Part shown: positions 12,196 to 22,000 of the stretch, piece by piece
Numbering within the stretch: position 1 is the first letter of the stretch
Layout of the letters: each line of letters starts with the position of its first letter
Assembly: GCF_000203815.1 (NCBI RefSeq)
Contig: NW_004457735.1
Coordinates: 1,674,001-1,738,000 of the forward strand
Reading direction: 5' to 3'
From: Cavenderia fasciculata
Lineage: Eukaryota > Evosea > Eumycetozoa > Acytosteliales > Cavenderiaceae
DNA length: 64,000 nt
Notes under the pieces: generated by a model
Told to the model about the DNA's origin: nothing
The model's input: the letters and a program-made list of their open reading frames with translations, nothing else
Databases searched by the model: none
Program-made: the position numbers and the translations under genes

Positions 12196-13920
12196 TTATT
12201 TTTTCTTCTTATTCTTTTTCTTATTATTATTATTATTATTAATTTTAATATTAGTACTATTACCAGTATTATTACTACTATTATTATTGGTACTATTAAC
12301 GGTAAAGATATTATTATCATTAGAGGTATTATTAGTACTATTACTAGTATTATTATTACTACTGTTATTATTGGTACTATTAACGGTATTGATATTATTA
12401 TCATTAGAGGTATTATTATTATCATTAGAAGTATTATTAGTACTATCACCAGTATTGAAATTATTATCAATTCCAAGATTTCGAAGGATTTGATTTAACA
12501 TGGCCTCCTGATTTGCTAATTGCTTTTGCATTGTGTTTATGGTGTTGTGGAGGGAGCTTTGAGTCTTTGGGAAGATTCTTGACTCTAGTCTAGTATAGTT
12601 CTGATACAGGTAGTCGTTTGGTCTGTAAACATTGCCATCCAAAATTAACTGTAATCTTTTGAGAAATGGGTCATTAAAGTTATTCTTCTGAGATTGCAAG
12701 GATAACACAAATTCACTTGACAACCAAATGTGAGCATGCGCATGGCACTCCTCCAGCCATGGATTACCCCGAACTCCTGTCTCCCACTGTCCATAATTGA
12801 TGACTATTCGGTTGGTGGCTGGTGGGCTGTCACTACGCAATTTAAGTGATTTGTCTAGTTTTAGCTCCTCGAGTTTTGTGCAAATCTGATTTGCATTTCT
12901 CCAAAACTCTGGATCTTTGACCATCTCAACATTATTATGGGGGATAGGGTTGTTTTCTTTTGAGGGATTGGGCATCATCATAATCTCCCTTGCCTTCTCG
13001 CTCCATCGGGATAGCACAGAAAAATTGGGAACGAAATCACGAAGCACTTTTTCTTTGCGATTAAGAATTGCTCCTGAATATACTTTAACACCACAATGAT
13101 GCATATTTTGGGTTTTAGTGTCTCGAACTTCTCTTAAGCACACCCATTCCTGGTGATAGTAGGTTTTAAGGTGAACTATAATTCTTTGTTTTTCAGCAGG
13201 TGGGAGACCAGGGAACTTGGGATCTCTTTTTTTGTTTTTGAAATAGCAACCCCCTTCATTTCCTTCGAAATCACAAGCTTTCTTTTCACAACGTGGAGGA
13301 TCCTGTCTATCTTCAGGGGCAACTTTGTTGTATTCTTCTCGAGCAAGGTTGATGTAATTCTGTGCATTCGCCAGAGCTTTGACTTGGTCTTGTTGGTAGG
13401 AAATTTCGAACCATGCATCTGGATCTAAGCAAAGTCGTAGGTCCCACATTCCATCTTCTTGGAGGACCAGTTCAATTCTATAAGATGATCTGAACTTGGG
13501 GTCCATAGTATTTAACATATCCACGATTTCTTTACATCCTGTGGATACATGGAAAGCTTCTTTCTTGTCAAGGAACGAGTACTGTCTGTTAGCATTTGGA
13601 CGTAGGAAGGGAATTTCGGGAGGCTTGATACTTGACGACTCATTAGACACTTGATTGGATGTTGTGGTGGTAGTCGATGTTGTGGAGGTTGTCGAGGTTG
13701 AGTTACCCAAAGTATGAGAATCTGTCAAAGATGAGGTATGTTGGTTTGAAGTTGTGGAGGGATCGCGAGGAGATGAGGAGCTGGTGTTTTTGGTAGAGTG
13801 TTGATATGGAGGACTTTGGTTGGGAGTAGTATGTGCTGATTGTGATGAGGGTTTCTCTGGTTCTATGATGTCGTCATCAGATTCTGGCTGCAAAGAACCG
13901 AATCGACCTTGTTTATTCAT
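12196..13920 (-). CDS. Unknown protein with histidine-triad-like HAHAH motif
   Basis: Single exon, 574 aa. Residues 15-100 are Ser/Thr/Pro/Gln low complexity and the last 85 residues are Asn/Thr/Ser repeats ending in a Lys-rich tail. The middle (about 100-470) is compact and conserved-looking. It has a Cys cluster near residues 212-232 (C-x4-C-x8-C spacing) and the motif ECHAHAHIWLS with His at 393, 395 and 397 (bases 12730-12744), preceded by NYGQ about 22 residues earlier. That order, Asn-x-Gly then H-x-H-x-H plus hydrophobics, resembles the active site of the HIT nucleotide hydrolase/transferase superfamily. This is inference from the motif only. A Gln/Asn-containing helix near 480-500 may be a short coiled coil. 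Confidence 0.7.
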   Translation of the reverse strand: MNKQGRFGSLQPESDDDIIEPEKPSSQSAHTTPNQSPPYQHSTKNTSSSSPRDPSTTSNQHTSSLTDSHTLGNSTSTTSTTSTTTTTSNQVSNESSSIKPPEIPFLRPNANRQYSFLDKKEAFHVSTGCKEIVDMLNTMDPKFRSSYRIELVLQEDGMWDLRLCLDPDAWFEISYQQDQVKALANAQNYINLAREEYNKVAPEDRQDPPRCEKKACDFEGNEGGCYFKNKKRDPKFPGLPPAEKQRIIVHLKTYYHQEWVCLREVRDTKTQNMHHCGVKVYSGAILNRKEKVLRDFVPNFSVLSRWSEKAREIMMMPNPSKENNPIPHNNVEMVKDPEFWRNANQICTKLEELKLDKSLKLRSDSPPATNRIVINYGQWETGVRGNPWLEECHAHAHIWLSSEFVLSLQSQKNNFNDPFLKRLQLILDGNVYRPNDYLYQNYTRLESRIFPKTQSSLHNTINTMQKQLANQEAMLNQILRNLGIDNNFNTGDSTNNTSNDNNNTSNDNNINTVNSTNNNSSNNNTSNSTNNTSNDNNIFTVNSTNNNSSNNTGNSTNIKINNNNNNKKKNKKKK

Positions 13921-14083
13921 TATAATTAATTCTTTGTTTAAAGGTGTAACAATTTCTCTATTAATGAATAAACAAGTTGAATTTTAAATCAGAAAGATAT
14001 TTTTTTGATCAAAAAAATTTTATTGCAGCCCTCATAAAAATTAACAAAAATATGATTTTTAATTTAATACTTGACTCGAGAGA

Positions 14084-14156
14084 CTTGAGAGTATTTGCCC
14101 TCTGCTCTTTGATTAAAGTGGGGATCAATTGTTGCATGGTTGAAAACATTCTAATG
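14084..14156 (-). pseudogene. Decayed partial copy of the 11.4-kb small gene
   Basis: Two blocks match the gene at 11370-11957 on the same strand. Bases 14084-14114 match 11737-11767 at 27 of 31 positions, and 14113-14142 match about 11914-11943 at 25 of 29, followed by a shared ATTCTAA stretch at the start codon. About 150 bp that separate the blocks in the intact gene are missing. The remnant ends a few bases from the stop of the DTW-domain gene. Confidence 0.7.
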
Positions 14157-14160
14157 CCAG

Positions 14161-15616
14161 TTATTGTTTGATAATTTTATTTCTTCTTGTTGATCTTTCA
14201 GAATCATCACCAACCCAATTAATCTCGCCTCTGTAACCACCACTTTGGGTTGATAACCTTGAGATCATTAATTCCAAGTTATCAACCATATCCATACAAA
14301 CATCTTTCTTTTCACCTAAAACCTTCATGGTGATAATGGCTGCCTCTAACGTCGATATTCTATCAACTTGAGGTTGTTTTCTAAGTATATTATACATTGA
14401 TCTCATTTTATCATTTCCAAAATGTATTTGTACCTAAAAATAACGATAAACTAAGTATGTATCGTAGGTTTGATCTAAACATGTTGTTGAACTTCAAAAT
14501 AATACATACTCTTGCAACATCATTTGGAATTAATTTTGCTATTTTCTTTGCTTGATGCCATGTTCCATCTAATATTATAGCTGTCAGTTGAGGTAATTCT
14601 CCATTATTTTCACAGCTTTGATTTAAATTTAATTTTTCAAGTAGTTGTTTTATATTTAAAGTTGTTCCATCGTTATTATCGTTATTATCATTATTATTAT
14701 CTATATCATCTTCTTGTTTTTGTTGTTTTATGGTTTCAGGATTGATTGGTTGTATAATTTCCTTTTCTTTTTGATTATTATTTATTCCATTAACTCTATC
14801 AATATAATCATAAATATCGATTGAATTTTCACTTGGAAATAGGATAAATATTTTAGAGTGATCGGTTGTATTTAATATATGTTGTAGGATCTCTTCATCC
14901 TCTTTTTGATGAACGACCAATAGTTTGGAATAGTCATTTTGATTGACAGTGTCTGATAACCAATCCAACGTGTTGTTGTCAGGTGATGCCAATTGATCTT
15001 CGAGTTTCAAGTCTGGGTGTTTGTTGATCCAATTTTCCTTGTTTGCAGACAATGCCATTATTTTACCAGTGTTGCTTGCACGACCCCATTCATTGTGATG
15101 GAATAGTGTAATGTATCGATGTTTGAATTGAACTGGTTTGATGAGTACACATAAACAAAACTTGGTCGTCATCCAACAATTACGACATTTATTGTTTTCA
15201 AGTACATTGCGTTGTAATCTCTCTTCTTTACTTTTAAAATAACTTAGGTATTCATCTCTTGATTTAATTGGTCTTTCCTTTTTATTCTCTATATTATTAT
15301 TATTCTTTTTTTTCGTCGTACTAGTTGTATTTGTATTATTATTAATTGTACTAGTGTTACTACCGTTACTGTTTATTACAGTAGTAGTAGTAGTAGTAGT
15401 AGAGTCTTCTCGAGGAACTTCTTCTTTAATATTTTCGGTTACACTCATACTATGATATTCTATGATATTATTATTATTATTATTATTATTTCTCTTTGTT
15501 GTCGTTGTCGTCGTTGTTGTTGTACAATTCCTGCTACTAGTTATAGTTGTAGTAATCGATTTGAATAAATTACAATGATGATGATAATGTTTCAAGTTAT
15601 TTCTAACTATCAACAT
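14161..15616 (-). CDS. DTW-domain protein, probable tRNA aminocarboxypropyltransferase
   Basis: Two exons read on the minus strand (14510..15616, then 14161..14433) give 459 aa. The DTW family transfers the 3-amino-3-carboxypropyl group of S-adenosylmethionine to uridine in tRNA (acp3U). Diagnostic features are the zinc-type cluster C-x2-C-x6-C-x-C (CRNCWMTTKFCLC) near residues 140-155 and the family motif LDGTW just before the intron. An Asn/Asp/Gln low-complexity insert lies between them. The N-terminal 50 residues are basic and Ser/Thr-rich and could be a mitochondrial presequence; an internal Met near residue 57 is an alternative start. It is divergent from the dynactin gene with 159 bp between the starts, suggesting a shared promoter. 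Confidence 0.85.
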
Positions 15617-15775
15617 TCAATGTTATTGAATAATATAAATCTATAGAGTCTGCGAATAAATAACGAATGAATCGATTTATAAATTCAAACCAATTCAGTG
15701 TCAGGTGATATTTTTTGAATCATTTGATCTTCATTTACTAGTTAGTTGTTTAAGAATTGAATTAGATTAGATAAA

Positions 15776-16572
15776 ATGGAGATACAAACAACAAACTATG
15801 ACAAGACTGATTATATGGAGACAGTCAATGGTAACAAAGTCAGTAGGAAATCGATTCTATGTGGTATCATGAACATTAGATTGCATGGAAAGACAATCAT
15901 CAAACCAGGTGTAATTGTAAGAGGTGATCTTGCAAATGTAAATATAGGTAGATTATCATCGGTTGGTGAAAATACTGTTATCAGACCTTCATATAAGAAA
16001 TTCAAAGGGTAACTATCGATAGCACATTCTCATACCTTGCTTGTAGTTGCTCTATAATCAAACACTAACTGATTACATCACACATATGTCTAGATCGATA
16101 GCATACTTTCCACTTACGATTGGAGATCATGTAATTATAAAAGAAAATACAGTCATTAGTGCTGCTTCAATTGGTTCATATGTTTATATAGGAAAGAATT
16201 GTGTAATTGTATGAAATTATTATTATTTCATCTCTCTCTCTCTCTCTTTCTCTCAATCTAACTCTTCATTCTTCCTTTTACTCTATCTAGTCAAAAAGAT
16301 GTATATTAAAAGATTGTTGTATGATAGCAGATAATACGATTGTACCACCTGATACAGTTGTACCACCTTATACTTGTTATTCAGGATTTCCAGGTACATA
16401 CAAAGAGGAATTGGTAGATAGTTTTGAACATTACATGAAGGATTTAACAACCACTACATATGAACACTTTCTACCAAATCCCGTCATTGGAGGTACTCCA
16501 AGTAGTTTGGTTACGACTCCAACATCTTCATCCACTTTTATTCCTACTTCATCTCCTGCTGTCACAAAATAA
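15776..16572 (+). CDS. dctn5: Dynactin subunit 5 (p25)
   Basis: Three exons (15776..16008, 16094..16208, 16291..16572) give 209 aa. p25 sits in the pointed-end complex of dynactin and helps dynein bind cargo. The left-handed beta-helix hexapeptide repeats are visible from residue 35 ([23 protein letters not shown]) through exon 2 ([21 protein letters not shown]) to exon 3 (VLPP-like VVPPYT and SGFPG), which matches DCTN5 in order and length. The last 35 residues are Thr/Ser/Pro-rich and extra relative to animal p25. Confidence 0.92.
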
Positions 16573-16576
16573 CGAA

Positions 16577-16609
16577 AGAAGGAAAGAAAGAAAGAAAGAA
16601 AGAAAGAAA
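16577..16609 (+). repeat. GAAA tetranucleotide repeat
   Basis: Short GAAA/GGAAA microsatellite just after the dynactin p25 stop codon, in the 3' region shared with the convergent LRR gene. Confidence 0.8.
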
Positions 16610-16715
16610 TACGATTAATTAAATAATTATTTATTACTATACAAAATGATGATAATGGATTTATTACTATTATTATTATTATTCCAATCAACTCTACTAT
16701 TACTAGTTTGCTATT

Positions 16716-18182
16716 CTAAAAAGTAAATGAAAATTGATTTGTTGTTGATTGTTGATCAACAAATATATGTGATAATTCTTTTTCATCATTCTTTTCAATT
16801 GAATGTTTAATCTTTTCTTTTTTCTCTAATAGTTTTGGAGTATGTGCCTTTTTGGTGTCTTTAACTGCACGGTAAACGCTGATGATTGGTTTAACGAAAT
16901 CAGCTGTAAAAGCTTCTCTATCTTCACTTTTGTTGTTGGATTTTGTTTTGGAACTAGATCCACTAGCTTGGATTCTCATCTTGACATATTTGTTCTTTTC
17001 TTGAAGTGCCTTTTGAAATTGGATATTGTGTGTACCAACCATTCGGATGATACCTTCGATACGAGAGATTGGGAATTGTTTGTTTTGGATGATTCGGAGG
17101 GCTCGTTCCTTTTGCTCGGTGGTCAACTCTCTTGCTGAAAATGTAATGTCCATCGATCGAAGAGTTGGATGTTGCGAGTTACCAACACTCTCGATGATGT
17201 ACACGACACCATCCGCACCAAACGTGTTGTATTCACCGCCGACGACAACGGTCGCTCCAGAGTGGCCAATATCGATGCCTTGGAGCGTTTTGTTGGCTGC
17301 CAACATGTCACCAATGTAGGTGGCCGATTTGGGGGTCAGACGATTGCTGCTCATGTCGAGGTCGATGATGGTCGACTGGCGATTGAACGCCTCGCATATG
17401 ATACGACACCCTTCATCCAACAGGTTGCAGTTGGAGAGACTGAGGAACAAGAGACGGGCGTGACTAGTCTCACTGGTGAGGATATTGTCGGCAATATACT
17501 GTGCACCCTGTGCGCCAAAATGGTTGCTGTCGAGCATCAGTGTCGTCAGACAGTTGAGAGGGTTGGATCGAATGGCAGCTGTGACCGTGTTGATAGCAGA
17601 CGCCTGTAGATCATTACTGATTAGATCTAAAATCTGGATACTGTTATTGGTTGACATGAGACGACCAATATGTGCAGCACCACCCTCGTTGATATGATTA
17701 CGCTTGATCCACAACGCGTTGATATTGTTCTTTTCAAGGATAGCATCGACCAAATGCTTAGTACCCTCTTCGGCAATATTGTTGCATCCCAAGTAGATGG
17801 TCTTGATTGATTGGTTCTCCTTGATGATATGTCCAACCTCTTTAGCACCTTCGACGCCCAACGAGTCATCTCCCATCAACAAATGCATGATAGTTGTGTT
17901 CTTGGCCAAATGTTGACGCACCAATCGTGCACCCTCCACACCAACACCCTGTTTGCAGAGGTCGAGTCGTGCATCCTTTGTAACAGTTCCTCTCTTGAAC
18001 TGTTGGTCTCTATTCAAAGGCAGCTCATTCTTGTCCAAGTACTCGACCAACTCTGATAGATCTTCCACCGCACCTTGCACAGGCAACGACTTTGTAGTAC
18101 AAACCTTTCCTACAATCTGAACATTATCTGATGTCAAGTTATTCAAAAATGGTACATCTGTAGAGATTCCACTATAATTCAT
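16716..18182 (-). CDS. RNI-type leucine-rich repeat protein
   Basis: Single exon, 488 aa. From about residue 75 to 350 it has ribonuclease-inhibitor-like repeats of about 28 residues with the pattern L-x-L-x-x-N/C-x-(I/L)-x-x-E-G-A (for example VEGARLV, EEGTKHL, EGGAAHIG, AQGAQYIA, DEGCRII). The C-terminal 130 residues are Lys-rich and partly helical. Such proteins are protein-binding scaffolds; no catalytic domain is present. It is convergent with dynactin p25 (143 bp apart). The dense CG-containing codons suggest solid expression. Confidence 0.8.
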   Translation of the reverse strand: MNYSGISTDVPFLNNLTSDNVQIVGKVCTTKSLPVQGAVEDLSELVEYLDKNELPLNRDQQFKRGTVTKDARLDLCKQGVGVEGARLVRQHLAKNTTIMHLLMGDDSLGVEGAKEVGHIIKENQSIKTIYLGCNNIAEEGTKHLVDAILEKNNINALWIKRNHINEGGAAHIGRLMSTNNSIQILDLISNDLQASAINTVTAAIRSNPLNCLTTLMLDSNHFGAQGAQYIADNILTSETSHARLLFLSLSNCNLLDEGCRIICEAFNRQSTIIDLDMSSNRLTPKSATYIGDMLAANKTLQGIDIGHSGATVVVGGEYNTFGADGVVYIIESVGNSQHPTLRSMDITFSARELTTEQKERALRIIQNKQFPISRIEGIIRMVGTHNIQFQKALQEKNKYVKMRIQASGSSSKTKSNNKSEDREAFTADFVKPIISVYRAVKDTKKAHTPKLLEKKEKIKHSIEKNDEKELSHIFVDQQSTTNQFSFTF

Positions 18183-18584
18183 TCTCTCTCTATCTCTCTA
18201 TCTGTGTTTGAAACAAATGATTCAAACTCTCATGAATCTCGAGACTATAATTTCAGCTTCAAATTGCGACTATTCAGAAAAAAAAAAGAATGTTCATCAA
18301 CTTTATTGATTTATTATTACTATAGTTGCAACCAAACAGACAGATAGACAAACAAACAAACAAACAGATAGATAGAAGATAATCACCGTTCAATATAATC
18401 ATTAAGATCTTTGACGATAAAAAAAAGGTAAATGATGTGATTCATACTTTTCAATCAACATGTACTGACACGATCATCGAGTCATCGAATCATTAAACAG
18501 GGGGTCGTTGTGCAGATTTGAAAGTTAACTTGTGTAAGTAGTAATATCAGGTTCCCAGTGTGAAATGAATGAAAGGTTGATTGT

Positions 18585-18594
18585 CCACATGTGG
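18585..18594. promoter_or_regulatory. 10-bp palindrome CCACATGTGG
   Basis: Perfect palindrome with an E-box-like CACATGTG core, 482 bp before the discoidin start. Seen in sequence; the binding factor is unknown. Confidence 0.45.
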
Positions 18595-18694
18595 TGAAGG
18601 TTGGAGATACATACCATGAAAATTATGTGGTTGTTTTGACGAATTAGGTATGATATCATTGTGATGATCAAGTATGTTGTTGTTGTTGGTCAGT

Positions 18695-18708
18695 ATACAC
18701 ATGTGTAT
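18695..18708. promoter_or_regulatory. 14-bp palindrome around ACATGT
   Basis: Perfect palindrome ATACACATGTGTAT, sharing the CACATGTG core with the site at 18585. About 370 bp before the discoidin start. Confidence 0.5.
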
Positions 18709-18985
18709 CTATAATCTGACAAATTAAACATGTGTTGTTGTGCCAAAAACAACCAAATTATCCATGACTAGGCCAATGATCATTGCTGAGCTCAATGACA
18801 TTCAATCAAAAATGTCTAAAAACTCAATCAAAATCAAAAGGTGTGTGACGCCAGATGCAGATGATTGGGGCTAAGGTAACCTCTCTTACCACACTTGTGT
18901 AAATTGCCAAAAGTATCACATGTTACTGCTCGACTGTTAAATTTCATCAATAATATTATTTCTAAACCTTGACCAAATGGAAACA

Positions 18986-18993
18986 TATAAATA
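18986..18993 (+). promoter_or_regulatory. TATA box of discoidin gene
   Basis: TATAAATA 83 bp before the ATG at 19076, followed by AT/CA-rich leader sequence. Position and sequence fit a dictyostelid TATA element for a strongly expressed gene. Confidence 0.6.
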
Positions 18994-19075
18994 GTCTGGT
19001 TCCATCATTCATTCAAATCACCAGCAATAAGCTAAAGCAACAACTACAACAACCAACAACAAATAATATTTAAAA

Positions 19076-19858
19076 ATGTCATTAGCCACATCAATCAAAG
19101 GTATTTCATTGGGATCACTCCAATCCACCGCCTCAACTGAATGGGCTCCAGGCTTTACCTCTCACTTTGCCCGTCTCAACTATGAACGTCATCCCTCGAT
19201 GAACGGATCTGTCACTGGTGGTTCAAGTGCCTGGTGTGCCAAGACCAACGATGCTGCTCAATGGATTTCTGCCTCATCAGAGAACCTCAAGACCTTTACC
19301 GGTATCCAAATCCAAGGTCGTGCCGATACTGACTGCAACCAATTCGTCACCTCTTACACTTTGGAGTACTCTGTCGATGGTATCAAATTTGTCCCTTTCA
19401 ACAATGGTCAAGTCTTTACTGCCAACACTGACAGAAACACCATCGTCTCCAACATTTTTGCCACCCCAGTTGTTGCTCGTACCCTTATTCTCAAGCCAAA
19501 GACCTGGAATGAACACATTTCATTGCGTTGGGAAGTCTTTTACCAACCAATCAAACAATCATTGGTCAACTCTGGTACCTTGGCTGCCACCAATCTCAGT
19601 CTCCTCACCAGCAACTCTCCACCACGTGACAGAACCGAAACCGTCCAAGTCGTCTTCAAGAACCCATACCCAACCGGTGTCATCCCACAAGTTGTTGCTC
19701 AAATCAAGAGATTCGATATCAACCAATCTTTCAATGCTCGTTACAAGGTTGATGTTTCAAATGTCACCAACACTGGTTTCGCTTTGACCTTTATGACTTG
19801 GTTCGATACCATCCTCTACAGTGCTGAAGCCACCTATGTTGCTCATGCTGAAGTTTAA
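19076..19858 (+). CDS. Discoidin (F5/8C-like discoidin domain + H-type lectin)
   Basis: Single exon, 260 aa, close to the 253-257 aa of discoidins I and II. Discoidins are GalNAc/Gal-binding lectins made during starvation and aggregation and released in multilamellar bodies. Residues 1-155 form the discoidin (F5/8 type C) domain and about 180-258 the H-type lectin domain (VVAQIKRFDI, FALTFMTWFDT). There is no signal peptide, as in known discoidins. Where discoidin I carries its RGD near residue 80, this protein reads RAD (residues 82-84). Codons are strongly C-ending, a sign of high expression. The upstream region has a good TATA box and the ACATGT cluster. Confidence 0.93.
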   Translation: MSLATSIKGISLGSLQSTASTEWAPGFTSHFARLNYERHPSMNGSVTGGSSAWCAKTNDAAQWISASSENLKTFTGIQIQGRADTDCNQFVTSYTLEYSVDGIKFVPFNNGQVFTANTDRNTIVSNIFATPVVARTLILKPKTWNEHISLRWEVFYQPIKQSLVNSGTLAATNLSLLTSNSPPRDRTETVQVVFKNPYPTGVIPQVVAQIKRFDINQSFNARYKVDVSNVTNTGFALTFMTWFDTILYSAEATYVAHAEV

Positions 19859-20357
19859 AAAAAAAAATATTCATCATCATCATCATACACCACTCTATAA
19901 TGTAACTTATGTTGTATTATCTATCTATTCTTCCATATTAATAATAATAATAATAATTTAAATTAGAAAAGAATCAAAAATAATAATAATATATGGATCA
20001 ATTAAAATTAATAAATAAGATAAAAGAAAATTTTATTTTAATCTTTGTTTTCTAGTCTTTCTTTTCTTTTCTTTCTTTTAATATTCATATGATACTTCAT
20101 TGTTCTGTTTAGTTTATTGTGACGTCAGCCTACAAATGACGACCTTGGGATTTCCTTTGAAAATGAATGATACCAAAGATTTTCAAAATATCTTTCCTTT
20201 TCTTGAACCAGAGAAAAAAAGAAATTAAAAAACAAATAAACAAAAAAAATCACACTACACACATAACATTACACTTTCAAATCATTATTATTTGATTCTA
20301 TTCATATACCTTTTAAATAATAATAATAATAAATAAGTAGATAGATATATACACAAG
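19859..20357. other. Intergenic region discoidin-argE
   Basis: 499 bp, AT-rich. It contains a full CRE palindrome at 20120-20127 and T-rich/A-rich tracts; otherwise I see nothing in it. Confidence 0.6.
20120..20127. promoter_or_regulatory. CRE/bZIP palindrome TGACGTCA
   Basis: Perfect TGACGTCA octamer 231 bp before the argE start, the consensus for CREB/ATF-type bZIP dimers and close to the Gcn4 site TGACTCA. Functional use here is inference. Confidence 0.4.
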
Positions 20358-21763
20358 ATGGAAAATAAATTACCAACAAAACAAGAAATCATTGATAAGG
20401 TTGATAGCTTACAAAATGAGGCAATTGAAAAGTTAAAGCAATTGGTATCATTTGATAGTTTGTTGGGTAATGAAAACGAAGCTCAGATTTATATGCACGA
20501 AGTATACAACTCGTTGGGACTCAAGGTAGATCGTTTCAAAGTCAATTTAGAGGACATCAAGGATTTGAAAGGTTTCTCACCCGTCGACTGGAAGTATGAT
20601 GGCAAGGAGAATGTAATTGGTATCTATGAACCTGACCCTTCACTTGCCAACACTGTCCCAAATGGAAAGGGAAAGAGTTTGATTCTCAACGGACACATTG
20701 ATGTTGTGCCAACTGGTCGTGATGCCTTGTGGACCAAAGACCCATTCTCGCCATACGTCAAGGACGGACGTTTGTACGGACGTGGATCTGGTGATATGAA
20801 AGCTGGTGTCATGGCATCGGTTATTGCACTCAAAGCATTAAGAGAGTTGGGTTATGCCCCAGCTTCAAAGGTGATCCTTCAGTCTGTCGTCGAAGAGGAG
20901 TGTACTGGAAACGGTACGCTTGCTTGTCTTGCCAGAGGATACACTGCCGACGCTGCTGTCATTCCCGAACCATTCCCCTTTATTGTCACTGCCGAAGTTG
21001 GTATTGTATGGTGTCGTGTCCTCGTTCGTGGACGTCCCGCTCACGTTCTTGAGATGGGTACCGGTGTCAATGCTATCGACGGTGCCATGTACATTGTCAA
21101 CGAACTACGTCAACTTGAAGAAAAGTGGAACAAGGTCAAACATCCTGCCTTTGAACAATTCTCAGCACACCCCCTCAACTTTAATCTTGGTCAAATCACA
21201 GGTGGCGAGTGGACCAGTTCTGTCCCATGTGAATGCACCTTTGAACTCCGTGCTGGTTTCTACCCCGGTGCAGACTTGGCAGACATCCGTAAACAACTAT
21301 CCGACTGTATCGCAGAAGCTGCCAAACAAAAGGGTATCGGTCACGAAGTCTCTTGGAATGGTTTCCAAGCTGAAGGTTGTGTAATGGATAAAAATTCAGA
21401 ATTATTATCAACTCTTGGTAATGTTCATAAACAAGTTTTAAATGTAAGAAAATAGAAAAAGAAAATAGAAATAGAAATAGAAATAGAAATAGAAATAGAA
21501 TTATAATTATAATATTTGCTAATAATCATTTTTTATTATTATTACTTTAATAGAGAGAAGCCAAATATGATCCAATTCTTTGTGCTACTGATTGTAGATT
21601 TTTCCAATTGTATTACAATATCCCAACCACTTGTTTTGGACCAGAATCAGATTCTATCCACGGTATCGATGAAAGTGTCAGTTTAGAGTCTTACAGAGAT
21701 GTCATTAGAATATTAGCCTGTTTCATTGCTGAATGGTGTGGCTTACAACCATGTTTCAAGTAA
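20358..21763 (+). CDS. argE: Acetylornithine deacetylase-like M20 metallopeptidase
   Basis: Two exons (20358..21443, 21554..21763) encode 431 aa. ArgE removes acetate from N-acetylornithine in arginine synthesis, using a two-metal M20 site. Visible ligands: His113 and catalytic Asp115 in [10 protein letters not shown], bridging Asp146 in [10 protein letters not shown], and the Glu180/Glu181 pair (VVEEEC). The dimerisation lid follows (RGRPAHV, GVNAIDG). The C-terminal exon (CFGP) completes the second metal-binding half. Length fits the ArgE/DapE family. A DapE or broad-specificity aminoacylase role cannot be excluded from sequence alone, but ArgE is the closest pattern. It is convergent with the ZNHIT3-like gene across a triplet microsatellite. 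Confidence 0.85.
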
Positions 21764-21871
21764 ACCAAAGCCAAACAAGAATGTTGTAAAGAAAAATAAA
21801 GAATAAAAAATAATATTCTTTTTAAAACCGTAACCAGACAGACAGACAGACTATAGATAGTAGAATTACTG

Positions 21872-21991
<120 letters not shown>

Positions 21992-22000
21992 GTCATCAAA

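Larger units (their letters stand above)
18183..19075. other. Discoidin upstream region with ACATGT motif cluster
   Basis: Divergent 893-bp region between the LRR and discoidin starts. It contains five ACATGT hexamers at 18458, 18587, 18699, 18728 and 18918, two of them inside longer perfect palindromes, and a TATAAATA box at 18986-18993. No coding frame is apparent. Confidence 0.65.

Noticed and set aside
13977-14171. 64-codon plus-strand frame
   Set aside because: It runs antisense through the decayed gene copy; no independent support.
17169-17609. 146-codon plus-strand frame inside the LRR gene
   Set aside because: Antisense shadow; the minus frame has clear LRR repeats over the whole length.
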